NCBI RefSeq assembly: GCF_040276085.1
Contig: NZ_JBELOK010000009.1
Span: 1-64,000 of the forward strand
DNA length: 64,000 nucleotides
Source: Castellaniella sp040276085
GTDB taxonomy: Bacteria; Pseudomonadota; Gammaproteobacteria; Burkholderiales; Burkholderiaceae_B
Direction of reading: 5' to 3'
The notes beneath the pieces are model-generated. The model saw only the letters and a list, made by a program, of their open reading frames with translations, was not told the origin of the DNA and searched no databases. Positions 34,884 through 43,235 of this stretch are shown here, one piece after another. A program made the translations under genes and the position numbers. How positions within the stretch are numbered: position 1 is the stretch's first letter; each line of letters opens with the position of its first letter.

Positions 34884-37800
34884 TCACCTTGCGTCCCATC
34901 GTCGCTTCAGAGAAATCAGTCTATCGTCGCTATTTAGTGCGCTGCTTGCCTCTCCAATTTGTTTCAATATCCCTTCCATACCATAGGGCCATGCCAGCGC
35001 GTTGTCTGGCAGAACGGCATGGAGTAGAGCCAGCGCCTGTTCCGGGTACCGATTTACTATGTTGTCTCCGGATCGACGAAGCTCTGGCAGCATCAAATGA
35101 TCACGCTCGATTCTGCCCAAGAGCGGCAAAACCAATGCGGTTATGGTCGGAAATTCATCTCCGCTGGAGAAAGCCAATTCGCAGAGGCGGGCCGACGTGT
35201 TGGGCGATCTGGCTGACAGTTGGCGCGGCCAAATCTGCAGTAGTTCGGGAAGCTGTCCTCTCCATCGCTTGTGTGAGTTTTCGTTCTTCTCGTCAGACCA
35301 TCGTTGAGCCTGCCATAGTACCCGTGATCGAAACTCGTCATCGACAGTCAAAAGTAAGCTATGCATCTCATCATTGGAGATACAGCGCTCGCCGGTAACG
35401 TTGTCGACAGTTCCCCACCCGGCAAGAATCATACCTGCGATGATTTCACCATATGAGCGGCGCGATGGGAGAGGATTAGCGGCGAACTCCAGCATGTCGT
35501 TTTTCAACCGCATATAGAGCTCTCGATTTGGAGTTCTCGCCCCCCATAAGAAGCCCGACCATGCTGCGTCGCGGTCGTCCGTGTCGTTACCTTGAAGCGC
35601 AGGCAACAAATATTGTTCCGTCCATTTCGGATCGACAGCGAAAAACCAGTTGAGGTTGTGAAACAAGATCACAATCGCATGTCTGCGCAAGTCGTTTGGA
35701 AGCGCTAATAGGGCCTCAGCGTGAACGAGCCATTCGGAAGGAAAGCCTTGATTTTGACTGAGATTATCCTTGCGTGGATCGTTAAAAAGCGCCTGCGCGA
35801 TCTTACCCGTAGGAGAATTAATCGCTTCCATCGTCCAGTCTGGTTCCTCGGAACCACGAACAATACCCGAACGTCCTTCGTTCGGAGATTCACGGAGGAC
35901 GTCGGCCAGCTTCCTCAAAATGCGGTCGAAAACAGGAAGGCAGTCTTTGCTTAGTTTCGGACTGGCATCTTGTAGCCAATCGGTTGCAGGGCGAAGGATC
36001 GTTGCAAGCTGCGCATTTGGATAACGAGCTAGTCGTTCGGCAATCAGCCAGGTTAATCTGGTCGTGTCATTCTTCCGTGCCTCTGAATTAAGGAACCGTT
36101 GCCATGCCCAATTTGGGAAATTTCCTCGTTTAACTGCATAGGTCAACGCAGCAAAAGCGCGCGCAGGGCGTTGAGCAGCGAGGCCAGAAAAAGGATCGTT
36201 CTCGATGAGAAAATCGTCTGATCGACCGCTACGTTCCTTGGCTCGCAGCAGTACTAGTGAAAGGGGAGTTTCCGCTAGTTCCTCATGACTGGTGTTAGTC
36301 CTGACCCATCTAGTCCGACCTTCCAACGATTCAGCAGCCTTCCCGCCATAATCCTCTTTCCAGTCGGGCACAGCAGCACGGAGCAGCTTCGCTTGTCTAC
36401 GGGTGTTGGCAGAAAGCTTGCATCCTGAGTTTTGAAGCCACTGAATGCGATTTAGAATCGACCAAGCTCGTCTGCTATCGAAGGCTGCAATCTTCTCGCG
36501 CCGCCATCGCTTTGGGCCTATCACCAGCTTTTCTTCGATTAGTTTGCGAGACTTACCGCTGAGTTTCGTCCATCGATTCGCGAGGACCAACAAAAGATCT
36601 CGCTGATGAGAGTTATTCCAGAACGCGTCATCGCTCAAAGACGCTATAAATTGTCCGAAGTCATCATCTGAGACGACGTTTCGCTTTCCTGATGCCCATA
36701 TTCGCAAGCGTGCGAAGATGGTGTCATCGTCCGTAGGCCAAGACAAAAACTCGCGCTTAGCGGCAGCTCTATTGGTTTTGCTCAGTTGCGAAAAAATTTC
36801 GGCAAATCGGATAACCGCGGCTGAAAGTCCGTGAGTTCGATCATAGCCGGTACCTTCGATACTGTCCTGAACTATCGGGCTTATATTGCTAAGGCCGTAA
36901 CCTCCTATTTCGTGCTCAAGTGCAAGGGCCAGCTCAAGATTGTGTCGCAGGACTCTAACGACAATTGCACACCACTCGTCCGGTACCGTAACTGCTTCAT
37001 GCGTTTCAGGATATTTGACGTCCATCCGCAACAAGCGAGCGCCGTCCTCTCTATCTGGCACCAGTGCAGGCGGCTTTGGGGCAGCCCAGAAATCCGGCTC
37101 CACAGAAAGACGTGGTCGAAGCACCTCCCCAAGCCGCCGAGTGACAGCGCTACTCCATCCGTCGGTCTTAATGACGGTTTGCAACGCGTACCAATCTCTG
37201 TGGAAATCTTCGACGTAGTTCCAAGCCTCAAAAAGCGACCGCCAGGCGTTGCGAATGTCCTTGTGGATGGGGCGATTGCTTCGCTCTAGCTCCCATGAAA
37301 TGCGTTCTTGAATGCTCCGATTAAGTGACAGCTGATGAGCCGCCCACCACACAGCGGCAGGTTGGTCGCAGACCTTTGCTAGCCATACTCCCAGCTGACC
37401 TATCCGCGGGACAAGACGTGGGGAATGGTTAGCCCAATGGCCGCGAAGCGCGGCAAGATTTTCATCGCGGATCGGTGATCGATCAAGGCGATTAAGTTCG
37501 AAGGCGTCCCACGCATCGGTTGCAGCCTCGCGCTTAGCATAATGATCTTCAGGATCAGGTTTGCTGGGCGTGGTGTCGGAATCGAGGCCGTATAGATCGA
37601 ACGGATCAAAATAGGGTCCTTTGCGGCCCAATGAGCCTGAACTGCCCGGCTTTGCAAATCGGCGATACTTGTCGAACACACAAAGCCATTCAGCAGGTGG
37701 AAGAACTTCGCCGACACAAAACTTCTTCATACCTTCATAGGTGGAAACGACATGTGCCACCTGACCCCGCTCATGCGGCTGAACTGCTGCTGGCCCTTTC

Positions 37801-38720
37801 TTGGATGCGTCAATAACCTTTGCATACCAAGCATCAGGATCACGCGCACGCTCTGCCCAAGCTTCAAGGGATTGCCATAAAGCAGCGTGTTCGTTATCAG
37901 GGCTATAGGGAATAGCTTCAACACCTTTGTGCTGCCATCGTGCAGCAGCACCATTGTAGTCACCGGACTGAAAAGCATAAGCATTCTCAAGCCTTCCTGA
38001 AGCTTTCCGCAATGCTTCAAGGAGATATTGAACGGGCGGATCGTCAGCCGTATACCCAACGAATACAACGACATACTTGTTAAGTATTTCACGAATGAAT
38101 GTTGTTGCCCATCCGTCCGATAGATATGCACGACCAAATTCGGAGCTTGAGAGAACAAATCCGTCACCCTCGGCGCCGGTATAAGTCGGCGTGGATCGAC
38201 CATGAAGATACACTACTCCATTGATCTCATTTTGGTGCAAAGGGTCTGGTAACCTTGGCGGTCGCCATGTTGGAAGTTTTCTACCGCAGTTGTCAAACAA
38301 TCTGTCGAAGTTCGTCGTAACCAATTGAACAGCACCCTCTGGCGTAGTCGCTAAGTCGAGCAAAATCCTATGTGCGGTGAGATCACATCCCGTGGACGGC
38401 TTCAACGCAGATGCTACCGCCTCCTCAATGTCACGAGATGCAAAGTCTCTCTCCAGAAGTCCGAAGACACGGTCGGCCGATATAACGCCGGGAACGCCAA
38501 TGCGTCGGTCAATTTCCTGAGCTTCTTGGATAAGCTTATAGGCTGGACTGTTCTGATCAACGCCAAGCTTGGAAACTACCTTACGAGCTAAGCCAAAGAA
38601 ATCAGGGAGTTTCGCGCGCGCTCTTGATACTCCCGCACCACAGAAGAAAATTACGCGGCCCTGATCTCTGGCCAGGAGGAGGTCATCGGGGATTGATGGC
38701 CCGTCAGCTAAGAATCGCAA
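34884..38720 (-). CDS. large SIR2-domain protein, probable NAD-depleting antiphage effector
   Basis: 1278 residues. An N-terminal SIR2-like domain (about 15-290) shows GAGVS (28-32), TTNFDRLF (135-142), the catalytic-type His in YLHG (171-174) and VGYTADDPP (221-229). The remaining ~950 residues are Trp- and Arg-rich, probably helical, and resemble the long C-terminal regions (DUF4020-like) of bacterial SIR2 defence proteins. Related proteins kill infected cells by consuming NAD; this role is inferred. Start is TTG with GGAG eight bases upstream. It follows the abiE pair by 63 nt, so joint expression is likely. Lower GC than its neighbours. Confidence 0.75.
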   Translation of the reverse strand: MRFLADGPSIPDDLLLARDQGRVIFFCGAGVSRARAKLPDFFGLARKVVSKLGVDQNSPAYKLIQEAQEIDRRIGVPGVISADRVFGLLERDFASRDIEEAVASALKPSTGCDLTAHRILLDLATTPEGAVQLVTTNFDRLFDNCGRKLPTWRPPRLPDPLHQNEINGVVYLHGRSTPTYTGAEGDGFVLSSSEFGRAYLSDGWATTFIREILNKYVVVFVGYTADDPPVQYLLEALRKASGRLENAYAFQSGDYNGAAARWQHKGVEAIPYSPDNEHAALWQSLEAWAERARDPDAWYAKVIDASKKGPAAVQPHERGQVAHVVSTYEGMKKFCVGEVLPPAEWLCVFDKYRRFAKPGSSGSLGRKGPYFDPFDLYGLDSDTTPSKPDPEDHYAKREAATDAWDAFELNRLDRSPIRDENLAALRGHWANHSPRLVPRIGQLGVWLAKVCDQPAAVWWAAHQLSLNRSIQERISWELERSNRPIHKDIRNAWRSLFEAWNYVEDFHRDWYALQTVIKTDGWSSAVTRRLGEVLRPRLSVEPDFWAAPKPPALVPDREDGARLLRMDVKYPETHEAVTVPDEWCAIVVRVLRHNLELALALEHEIGGYGLSNISPIVQDSIEGTGYDRTHGLSAAVIRFAEIFSQLSKTNRAAAKREFLSWPTDDDTIFARLRIWASGKRNVVSDDDFGQFIASLSDDAFWNNSHQRDLLLVLANRWTKLSGKSRKLIEEKLVIGPKRWRREKIAAFDSRRAWSILNRIQWLQNSGCKLSANTRRQAKLLRAAVPDWKEDYGGKAAESLEGRTRWVRTNTSHEELAETPLSLVLLRAKERSGRSDDFLIENDPFSGLAAQRPARAFAALTYAVKRGNFPNWAWQRFLNSEARKNDTTRLTWLIAERLARYPNAQLATILRPATDWLQDASPKLSKDCLPVFDRILRKLADVLRESPNEGRSGIVRGSEEPDWTMEAINSPTGKIAQALFNDPRKDNLSQNQGFPSEWLVHAEALLALPNDLRRHAIVILFHNLNWFFAVDPKWTEQYLLPALQGNDTDDRDAAWSGFLWGARTPNRELYMRLKNDMLEFAANPLPSRRSYGEIIAGMILAGWGTVDNVTGERCISNDEMHSLLLTVDDEFRSRVLWQAQRWSDEKNENSHKRWRGQLPELLQIWPRQLSARSPNTSARLCELAFSSGDEFPTITALVLPLLGRIERDHLMLPELRRSGDNIVNRYPEQALALLHAVLPDNALAWPYGMEGILKQIGEASSALNSDDRLISLKRRWDAR

Positions 38721-38783
38721 ATTCCAGTCTCCATTGTTTATCTTAGACTACTAAAGTCTGGCACGGTAGGCCTGTCGCCCAGC

Positions 38784-39614
38784 CTATGGTAGGTCGGCGG
38801 CACGAATCGCGCGCAATACTTCTCGGAAGACGTCGTCGAAGGGCGGTAGATGATTCATTTGGTGAGCGAGCCGCTGCGACCATAGCTGCCGTAGACGGTC
38901 TTCCTTTTTCGCGATTGCTTGCTCCATGCCCGTGAGGACACGTTGACGCAGTTCCAGCTTCGCTTCGAGCTCGGGCCGCATTTCCGCAATTCGCAGGTCA
39001 GCCGAATCGAGCAGATACCATAGGTCATACAGATCGCGGGGTTCGTTGCGCGCCCGATCACTCAGGGCGAGAAGCTTCTCTATGACGATTTCCTCGATGG
39101 CGTAGATCTTCACGGTCGGCCCCGCTGGCAGGTCGTCAAAACCGTCGTAGGTACGATGAACCGGGCGGTCTTGCAGCGGAAAGCACAGAACCTCGCGAAT
39201 GGTGACATCGACCTTCACGTCGTTTTCGGCAGGCAGCGGGCCCTGATAACGCAGGTAAAAGGTATGATTGTTTTGGTGGCTGTGGCGATCTAAGCGATCG
39301 AATGTGATGCGCAGTCCAGCTTCAGCGTTGATGGCCGCGAAAATTTCGTCAAATCCAGCCAGTATGTCTTCGAGCGTGATCGGGTTGATCAGCGTGAAAT
39401 CCAGATCTTCAGAAAAACGGTAATCCTCGAACCAGCAGCGGCGCAAAGCCGTTCCCCCCTTGAATGCCAGCACGTCGCGCAGCGGGTGGTTTGCCAATCC
39501 AGTCAGGAACCAGGCCAGCACGTAGTCGCGTTCAATCACAGATTCGGGGATGCGGCGGCCGCCAGCGTTCACCAGCGCGTTCGAGATCATTGAGATGTTG
39601 CGTTGTGGGATCAT
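38784..39614 (-). CDS. AbiEii-type nucleotidyltransferase toxin
   Basis: 276-residue member of the AbiEii/AbiGii toxin family. Nucleotidyltransferase motifs are complete: FKGGTALRR (51-59), RFSEDLD (66-72), the third acidic position in VKVDV (133-137), and EEIVIEKLLAL (174-184) with RDLYD (193-197). Characterised relatives stall growth, and some (MenT) transfer nucleotides to tRNA ends; antitoxin AbiEi keeps them repressed. The ATG overlaps the antitoxin stop by one base (TGATG). Sits between the antitoxin and the SIR2 gene on the same strand. Confidence 0.88.
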   Translation of the reverse strand: MIPQRNISMISNALVNAGGRRIPESVIERDYVLAWFLTGLANHPLRDVLAFKGGTALRRCWFEDYRFSEDLDFTLINPITLEDILAGFDEIFAAINAEAGLRITFDRLDRHSHQNNHTFYLRYQGPLPAENDVKVDVTIREVLCFPLQDRPVHRTYDGFDDLPAGPTVKIYAIEEIVIEKLLALSDRARNEPRDLYDLWYLLDSADLRIAEMRPELEAKLELRQRVLTGMEQAIAKKEDRLRQLWSQRLAHQMNHLPPFDDVFREVLRAIRAADLP

Positions 39615-40450
39615 CAGGTAAACCTTATGCTGTCCAGTTCTTCGGCGGGCACATTGAGCTGGAGTTTCCAGCGGGATAAGTGGGGCCCCTCCGCAGGAAG
39701 CAACGGGTCGAGGCGCAGGTAAGTGGCGGTCAGTTGGGAGAGCAAAGGCTCCAGCGTTGCTGCATCAGCCAGTTCGTAATGTTCCAGCAAGTAGCCCAGG
39801 CGGCGGATGACTGCACCAACACCGAGACGTTGGGCGTAATCCATCAGTCGCTGGATATTCAGCGTGTCTCGCTTCATCCACAGGCCTTTGGCGACCTCGG
39901 TGATTCCACCGACGTATGCTGGGTGTCTGAGGCCATCGATGATGGTTCGTTCCATGTCGCTGATCATGACGAAGCGCTGTCTGTCGATCCAATGCTTCAT
40001 GACTCCGAATTCCTGTTTCTCCATGATAAGGACGAACCGGAAGTCATAGCCACCGACGGTCTGCGGTCGGACCCGTCGGGTGCTGGAGGCGTAGATGGTG
40101 AAGTTGGGCTGGGTCACCATGCGGTGCAGTTCGAATGCCGTGCCGTGCGACAGGAAGTAGGGCGCCGTACCAGCGAGTTCTCTGGCGATGATGTACGGGC
40201 TATCGACGTGTTCTGTGGCGCGGCCGAGCTCAAAGGGCACGAGGTTGTACAGCCCGGGCTTCAACCGCGTTACCAGGCCTCTTTGCTGAGCCTTGTGCAC
40301 CAGATTGCGGGCGGCTGAGGGCGACAGGCCAGTGATGGAGGCGACATCGGCGACATTGAACGTGGACCGACGCTGCTCGTTCAGCTCAACGAGCAGCTGC
40401 GCAGCACGAGGGCCAAGCGTCTTGATGTGAAAATTACTTTCTTTGTTCAA
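39614..40450 (-). CDS. AbiEi-type antitoxin/autorepressor
   Basis: 278 residues. An N-terminal winged helix-turn-helix (about 15-65, FNVADVASITGLSPSAARNL and GLVTRLKPGLYNL) precedes the AbiEi C-terminal domain (MISDMERTIIDGLRHPAYVGG is typical). In the family it neutralises AbiEii and represses its own promoter by binding inverted repeats; such a repeat is present at 40521-40548. The best start is TTG at 40450; an ATG five bases earlier leads to a two-codon frame (ATG AAT TGA) only. Transmissible abortive-infection systems of this type occur widely on islands. Confidence 0.87.
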   Translation of the reverse strand: MNKESNFHIKTLGPRAAQLLVELNEQRRSTFNVADVASITGLSPSAARNLVHKAQQRGLVTRLKPGLYNLVPFELGRATEHVDSPYIIARELAGTAPYFLSHGTAFELHRMVTQPNFTIYASSTRRVRPQTVGGYDFRFVLIMEKQEFGVMKHWIDRQRFVMISDMERTIIDGLRHPAYVGGITEVAKGLWMKRDTLNIQRLMDYAQRLGVGAVIRRLGYLLEHYELADAATLEPLLSQLTATYLRLDPLLPAEGPHLSRWKLQLNVPAEELDSIRFT

Positions 40451-40495
40451 TTCATATCTCTATCGGAGACATTACATGCATAGACAATAACATAA

Positions 40496-40548
40496 ATTAT
40501 ATTTTGTGGGCATAACAATTCTTTCTAGGGTATGGTTTGACTAGAAAG
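40496..40548 (-). promoter_or_regulatory. abiE promoter and candidate AbiEi operator
   Basis: On the minus strand a perfect TATAAT (40501-40496) lies 46 nt before the TTG start. Overlapping and upstream of its -35 position is a perfect dyad CTTTCTAG-N12-CTAGAAAG (40521-40548), with 20 bp between half-site centres, suiting two subunits on one DNA face. This fits negative autoregulation by AbiEi. The -35 hexamer itself (AAAGAA) is poor. Confidence 0.6.
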
Positions 40549-40880
40549 TATAAATCTCATTCAGGGTATTGTGGATCTTGGTCATGCGTTATCCTTGAGT
40601 GAGTTGATATCGTCTGGTAATAGGGCAGTGGAAGGTCAAGATCCCTATGGGACGGGACTTTCAGCAAAAACCTATGGTATTGCAGGCACAAAATCAGCGT
40701 CTCAGGGAAACCTTTCGACAGGCATCGAAACGCCCCGTATTCAGCCATGCAGCCCCCGGCATTGCCACGCAGGCTCCGGTATTTCTGAGCGGGCATCCCA
40801 GATGGGTATTTTTGATGGTATTGGCGAAGCCTAGCAGAAGATTACCCAATTAAATCAATGCTTTTCACCAGCAAACAATC
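40549..40880. other. non-coding or decayed stretch at the right end of the island
   Basis: No convincing gene. On the minus strand a 14-codon frame (MTKIHNTLNEIYTF, 40541-40585) has a good AAGGAT site but stops inside the abiE operator, so it could be a leader peptide or the cut-off start of a lost gene. Overlapping frames of 68-87 codons on both strands have no recognisable features. Confidence 0.35.
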
Positions 40881-40895
40881 ATTGAGTGGGAATGA
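40881..40895 (+). repeat. attR-like direct repeat (displaced guaA end)
   Basis: ATTGAGTGGGAATGA, 14 of 15 bases identical to the guaA end at 34526-34540. In one frame the sequence reads T-I-I-E-W-E-stop, i.e. a displaced remnant of a guaA C-terminus. A GC-rich stem-forming sequence (about 40902-40920) follows, as would be expected if the original guaA terminator lies here. Confidence 0.75.
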
Positions 40896-40965
40896 TTTGT
40901 GGCCTGGCACAGCCGGGCCAGCGGTGCCGCGATTCCATTGCTGATACGTAAATCGACGGGAAAAC

Positions 40966-41874
40966 CTACATGCCACAGCTGATGCTGGAGACAGTATCCC
41001 AGAATTTTTCTGCGGTTTCGTTGATCTTGCCCCGATCTCTATAGAGCCGTATTTGCAACGGTATGCGCCAACTTAGAGGGCCGATGCCTGCCAATCGGCC
41101 AGTGGCAAGTTCATCGGCGATCAAGGACTGGGGCAACCACGCTATCCCACGACCAGTAAGGACCATTGGCTTGAGTACGGAAGCAAGGTGTGCCTTGAAT
41201 ACCGTCTGGGTGGACAAGTGCTCCATCTGAGGCGCCAGGACGGTTTGCATGATACGGCCGATGCCCGATTCTGCGCTGTAATGCAATAAATGTATCGGGC
41301 GGGACGTGTCGTTTGCACGATGATAGGCCTGTCCTTTTTCGTCTGTCGACGACACAGGAATGAGTGTGTCAGTCCCAAGCTGAATGGACGGATAGCCTGC
41401 GGATTCAAGCGCCCCTTCGACGTCCGAATGCGCGTGGCTGAGCACAAAGTGAACCTTTCCTTGGAGCATCAGGGCTTCGCAGCGTTGCAGCATGTCCGAG
41501 ACGCACTGTATGGCGCCGACGGGTCGTTGCGATTCAAGGCTGCGAAGCCAGTTGGGCATAAAGGTGAAAGAAAGCGTATGAGTTGCGGCAAACAGCAGGA
41601 TTGTTGATGATGACTCTTCGATGGCCTGTGCTTCGCCGGGCAGGCTGGCGACGCGTGCAAGCAGATCTTGGGCAACCTTGCGGAACCATTCACCAGTTTC
41701 AGTCAAGGTCGTTGCTTGCGTGCCGCGATTAAAAAGATCAGTGCCCAGCCATTCTTCGAGTGCCCGGATCCGGCGGCCAAATGCAGGTTGGGTCATATGG
41801 CGCAGCTCGGCGGCACGCGAGAAGTTTTTGGTCAGTGCCAAAGCCAGGAAGTCGTCGAGCCAGGAGAGATTCAT
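40966..41874 (-). CDS. LysR-family transcriptional regulator
   Basis: 302 residues from the ATG of MNLSWLDDFLALA, which gives the usual LysR N-terminus; a longer frame from 41943 is unlikely. Winged HTH at about 5-62 (NFSRAAELRHMTQPAFGRRIRALEEW without a gap), then a substrate-binding domain with PNWLRSLESQRP and LTGRGIAWLP. It is divergent from the tartrate dehydratase gene across 110 nt, the standard layout for a LysR activator of the neighbouring catabolic gene. The ligand may be tartrate or a related hydroxy acid (inferred). Confidence 0.9.
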   Translation of the reverse strand: MNLSWLDDFLALALTKNFSRAAELRHMTQPAFGRRIRALEEWLGTDLFNRGTQATTLTETGEWFRKVAQDLLARVASLPGEAQAIEESSSTILLFAATHTLSFTFMPNWLRSLESQRPVGAIQCVSDMLQRCEALMLQGKVHFVLSHAHSDVEGALESAGYPSIQLGTDTLIPVSSTDEKGQAYHRANDTSRPIHLLHYSAESGIGRIMQTVLAPQMEHLSTQTVFKAHLASVLKPMVLTGRGIAWLPQSLIADELATGRLAGIGPLSWRIPLQIRLYRDRGKINETAEKFWDTVSSISCGM

Positions 41875-41984
41875 ATCAGTGCTTTGAAAGCATAACGTGG
41901 GAGAAAAATAGCATTGGCCGTGAACGGCGATAGCGCAGATCATAACGACACTTAGCTTAATGATATTTCACATAGGAGCCGTCA

Positions 41985-43151
41985 GTGAAAATCGTCAATA
42001 TTATTGAAAAAACACTGCCAATAAGTTCGCCCATCCGAAACGCGTATATCGATTTCAGCAAAATGAACCTGAGTCTGGTTGCGGTCGTCACCGACGTCAT
42101 CCGCACTGGGAAACCCGTTATTGGCTATGGCTTCAATTCCAATGGCCGCTACGGTCAAGGCAAGCTGATGCGCGACCGTTTCATTCCAAGGATACTAGAA
42201 GCGGATCCCGCGTCACTGCTTGATGCCAGCGGCAATAACCTGGATCCACATAAAATTTGGGATGTGATGTTCACCAATGAAAAACCTGGTGGCCATGGTG
42301 AACGTTCAGTGGCAATCGGTACGATAGACATGGCTGTCTGGGATGCGGTCGCAAAAATCGAAGATAAACCGTTATTTCAATTACTGGCCGACCGCTATGG
42401 CAATGGGCAGGTCAATAAAAAGGTATTTGTCTACGCCGCAGGCGGGTACTACTACCCCGGACAAGATCATGACAAGCTTAAAGACGAAATGCGTAGCTAT
42501 CTTGATCGTGGCTATACCGTGGTCAAGAAAAAAATCGGAGGCGCTTCGTTGGATGAAGACCTTCGCCGTATCGACGCCATCCTGAGTGTGTTGCAAAATG
42601 GGCAGAGGCTTTGCGTCGATGCTAACGGCCGCTTCGACCTGGACACCGCAATCGCTTATGCCAAGGCGCTGTCCCAATATGATCTGTTCTGGTACGAAGA
42701 GCCGGGCGATCCTCTCGATTTTGAACTTCAAGCTGTGTTGCGTAGTTATTACAAGAACCCAATGGCAACAGGCGAGAATTTATTTTCAATGCAGGATGCG
42801 CGTAACCTGATCCGCTACGGCGGTATGCGCCCGGATCAGGATTGGCTGCAGTTTGATTGTGCGTTGAGCTACGGGCTGGTCGAGTACCTGCGCACACTGG
42901 ATATGCTAAAAGAGCACGGCTGGTCTGCCAGCCGTTGCATACCACATGGCGGGCACCAGATGTCGCTGAATATTGCTGCCGGATTGGGGCTGGGCGGTAA
43001 CGAATCGTACCCCGATCTCTTCCAGCCGTTCGGCGGCTTCCCAGATGGCGTTGTCGTCGAAAACAGCTACATCACCATGCCTGAGCTGCCCGGTATCGGT
43101 TTCGAGGGAAAAGCAGATCTGTATCGAGTTATGCAATCCCTTTTGGCCTAG
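41985..43151 (+). CDS. tarD: D(-)-tartrate dehydratase
   Basis: Enolase-superfamily enzyme that dehydrates D-tartrate to oxaloacetate. 388 residues, almost the same length as Bradyrhizobium TarD. Catalytic Lys in KKKIGG (181-186), metal ligands Asp212 (VDANGRF), Glu238 (WYEE) and Glu264 (TGEN), and general acid/base His321 (CIPHGGHQ) are all in place, each offset by one from the characterised enzyme. Divergent from a LysR gene. A small stem (GATAG/CTATC, 43176-43190) followed by TTGTTTA may end the transcript. Confidence 0.88.
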   Translation: MKIVNIIEKTLPISSPIRNAYIDFSKMNLSLVAVVTDVIRTGKPVIGYGFNSNGRYGQGKLMRDRFIPRILEADPASLLDASGNNLDPHKIWDVMFTNEKPGGHGERSVAIGTIDMAVWDAVAKIEDKPLFQLLADRYGNGQVNKKVFVYAAGGYYYPGQDHDKLKDEMRSYLDRGYTVVKKKIGGASLDEDLRRIDAILSVLQNGQRLCVDANGRFDLDTAIAYAKALSQYDLFWYEEPGDPLDFELQAVLRSYYKNPMATGENLFSMQDARNLIRYGGMRPDQDWLQFDCALSYGLVEYLRTLDMLKEHGWSASRCIPHGGHQMSLNIAAGLGLGGNESYPDLFQPFGGFPDGVVVENSYITMPELPGIGFEGKADLYRVMQSLLA

Positions 43152-43235
43152 CTCATCGCACCCGATACCCACTTTGATAGGCGTACTATCTTGTTTATCG
43201 TCTGTGATTGATATTATGACTGGAGGCTAGTTGTG

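Larger units (their letters stand above)
34526..40895. mobile_element. guaA-integrated defence island (6.4 kb, no integrase visible)
   Basis: Segment bounded by the guaA-end direct repeats. It carries only accessory genes: AbiEi-like antitoxin, AbiEii-like toxin and a giant SIR2 protein, all on the minus strand, plus non-coding flanks. Sampled lines of the SIR2 gene run near 50% GC against about 58% in guaA, while the abi genes are nearer the core value, so the content is probably mosaic. No recombinase gene is recognisable, so the element is either decayed or depends on an integrase encoded elsewhere. The boundaries rest on a 15-bp repeat and the known guaA hotspot. Confidence 0.7.

Noticed and set aside
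34744..34986. 80-codon plus-strand frame in the island's left end
   Set aside because: It runs into the antisense of the SIR2 gene, has no ribosome site and no recognisable sequence.
40571..40834. 68-87 codon frames at the right end of the island as a gene or integrase remnant
   Set aside because: Overlapping frames exist on both strands with none showing recombinase residues (R-H-R-Y) or any known motif; the region is listed as non-coding.
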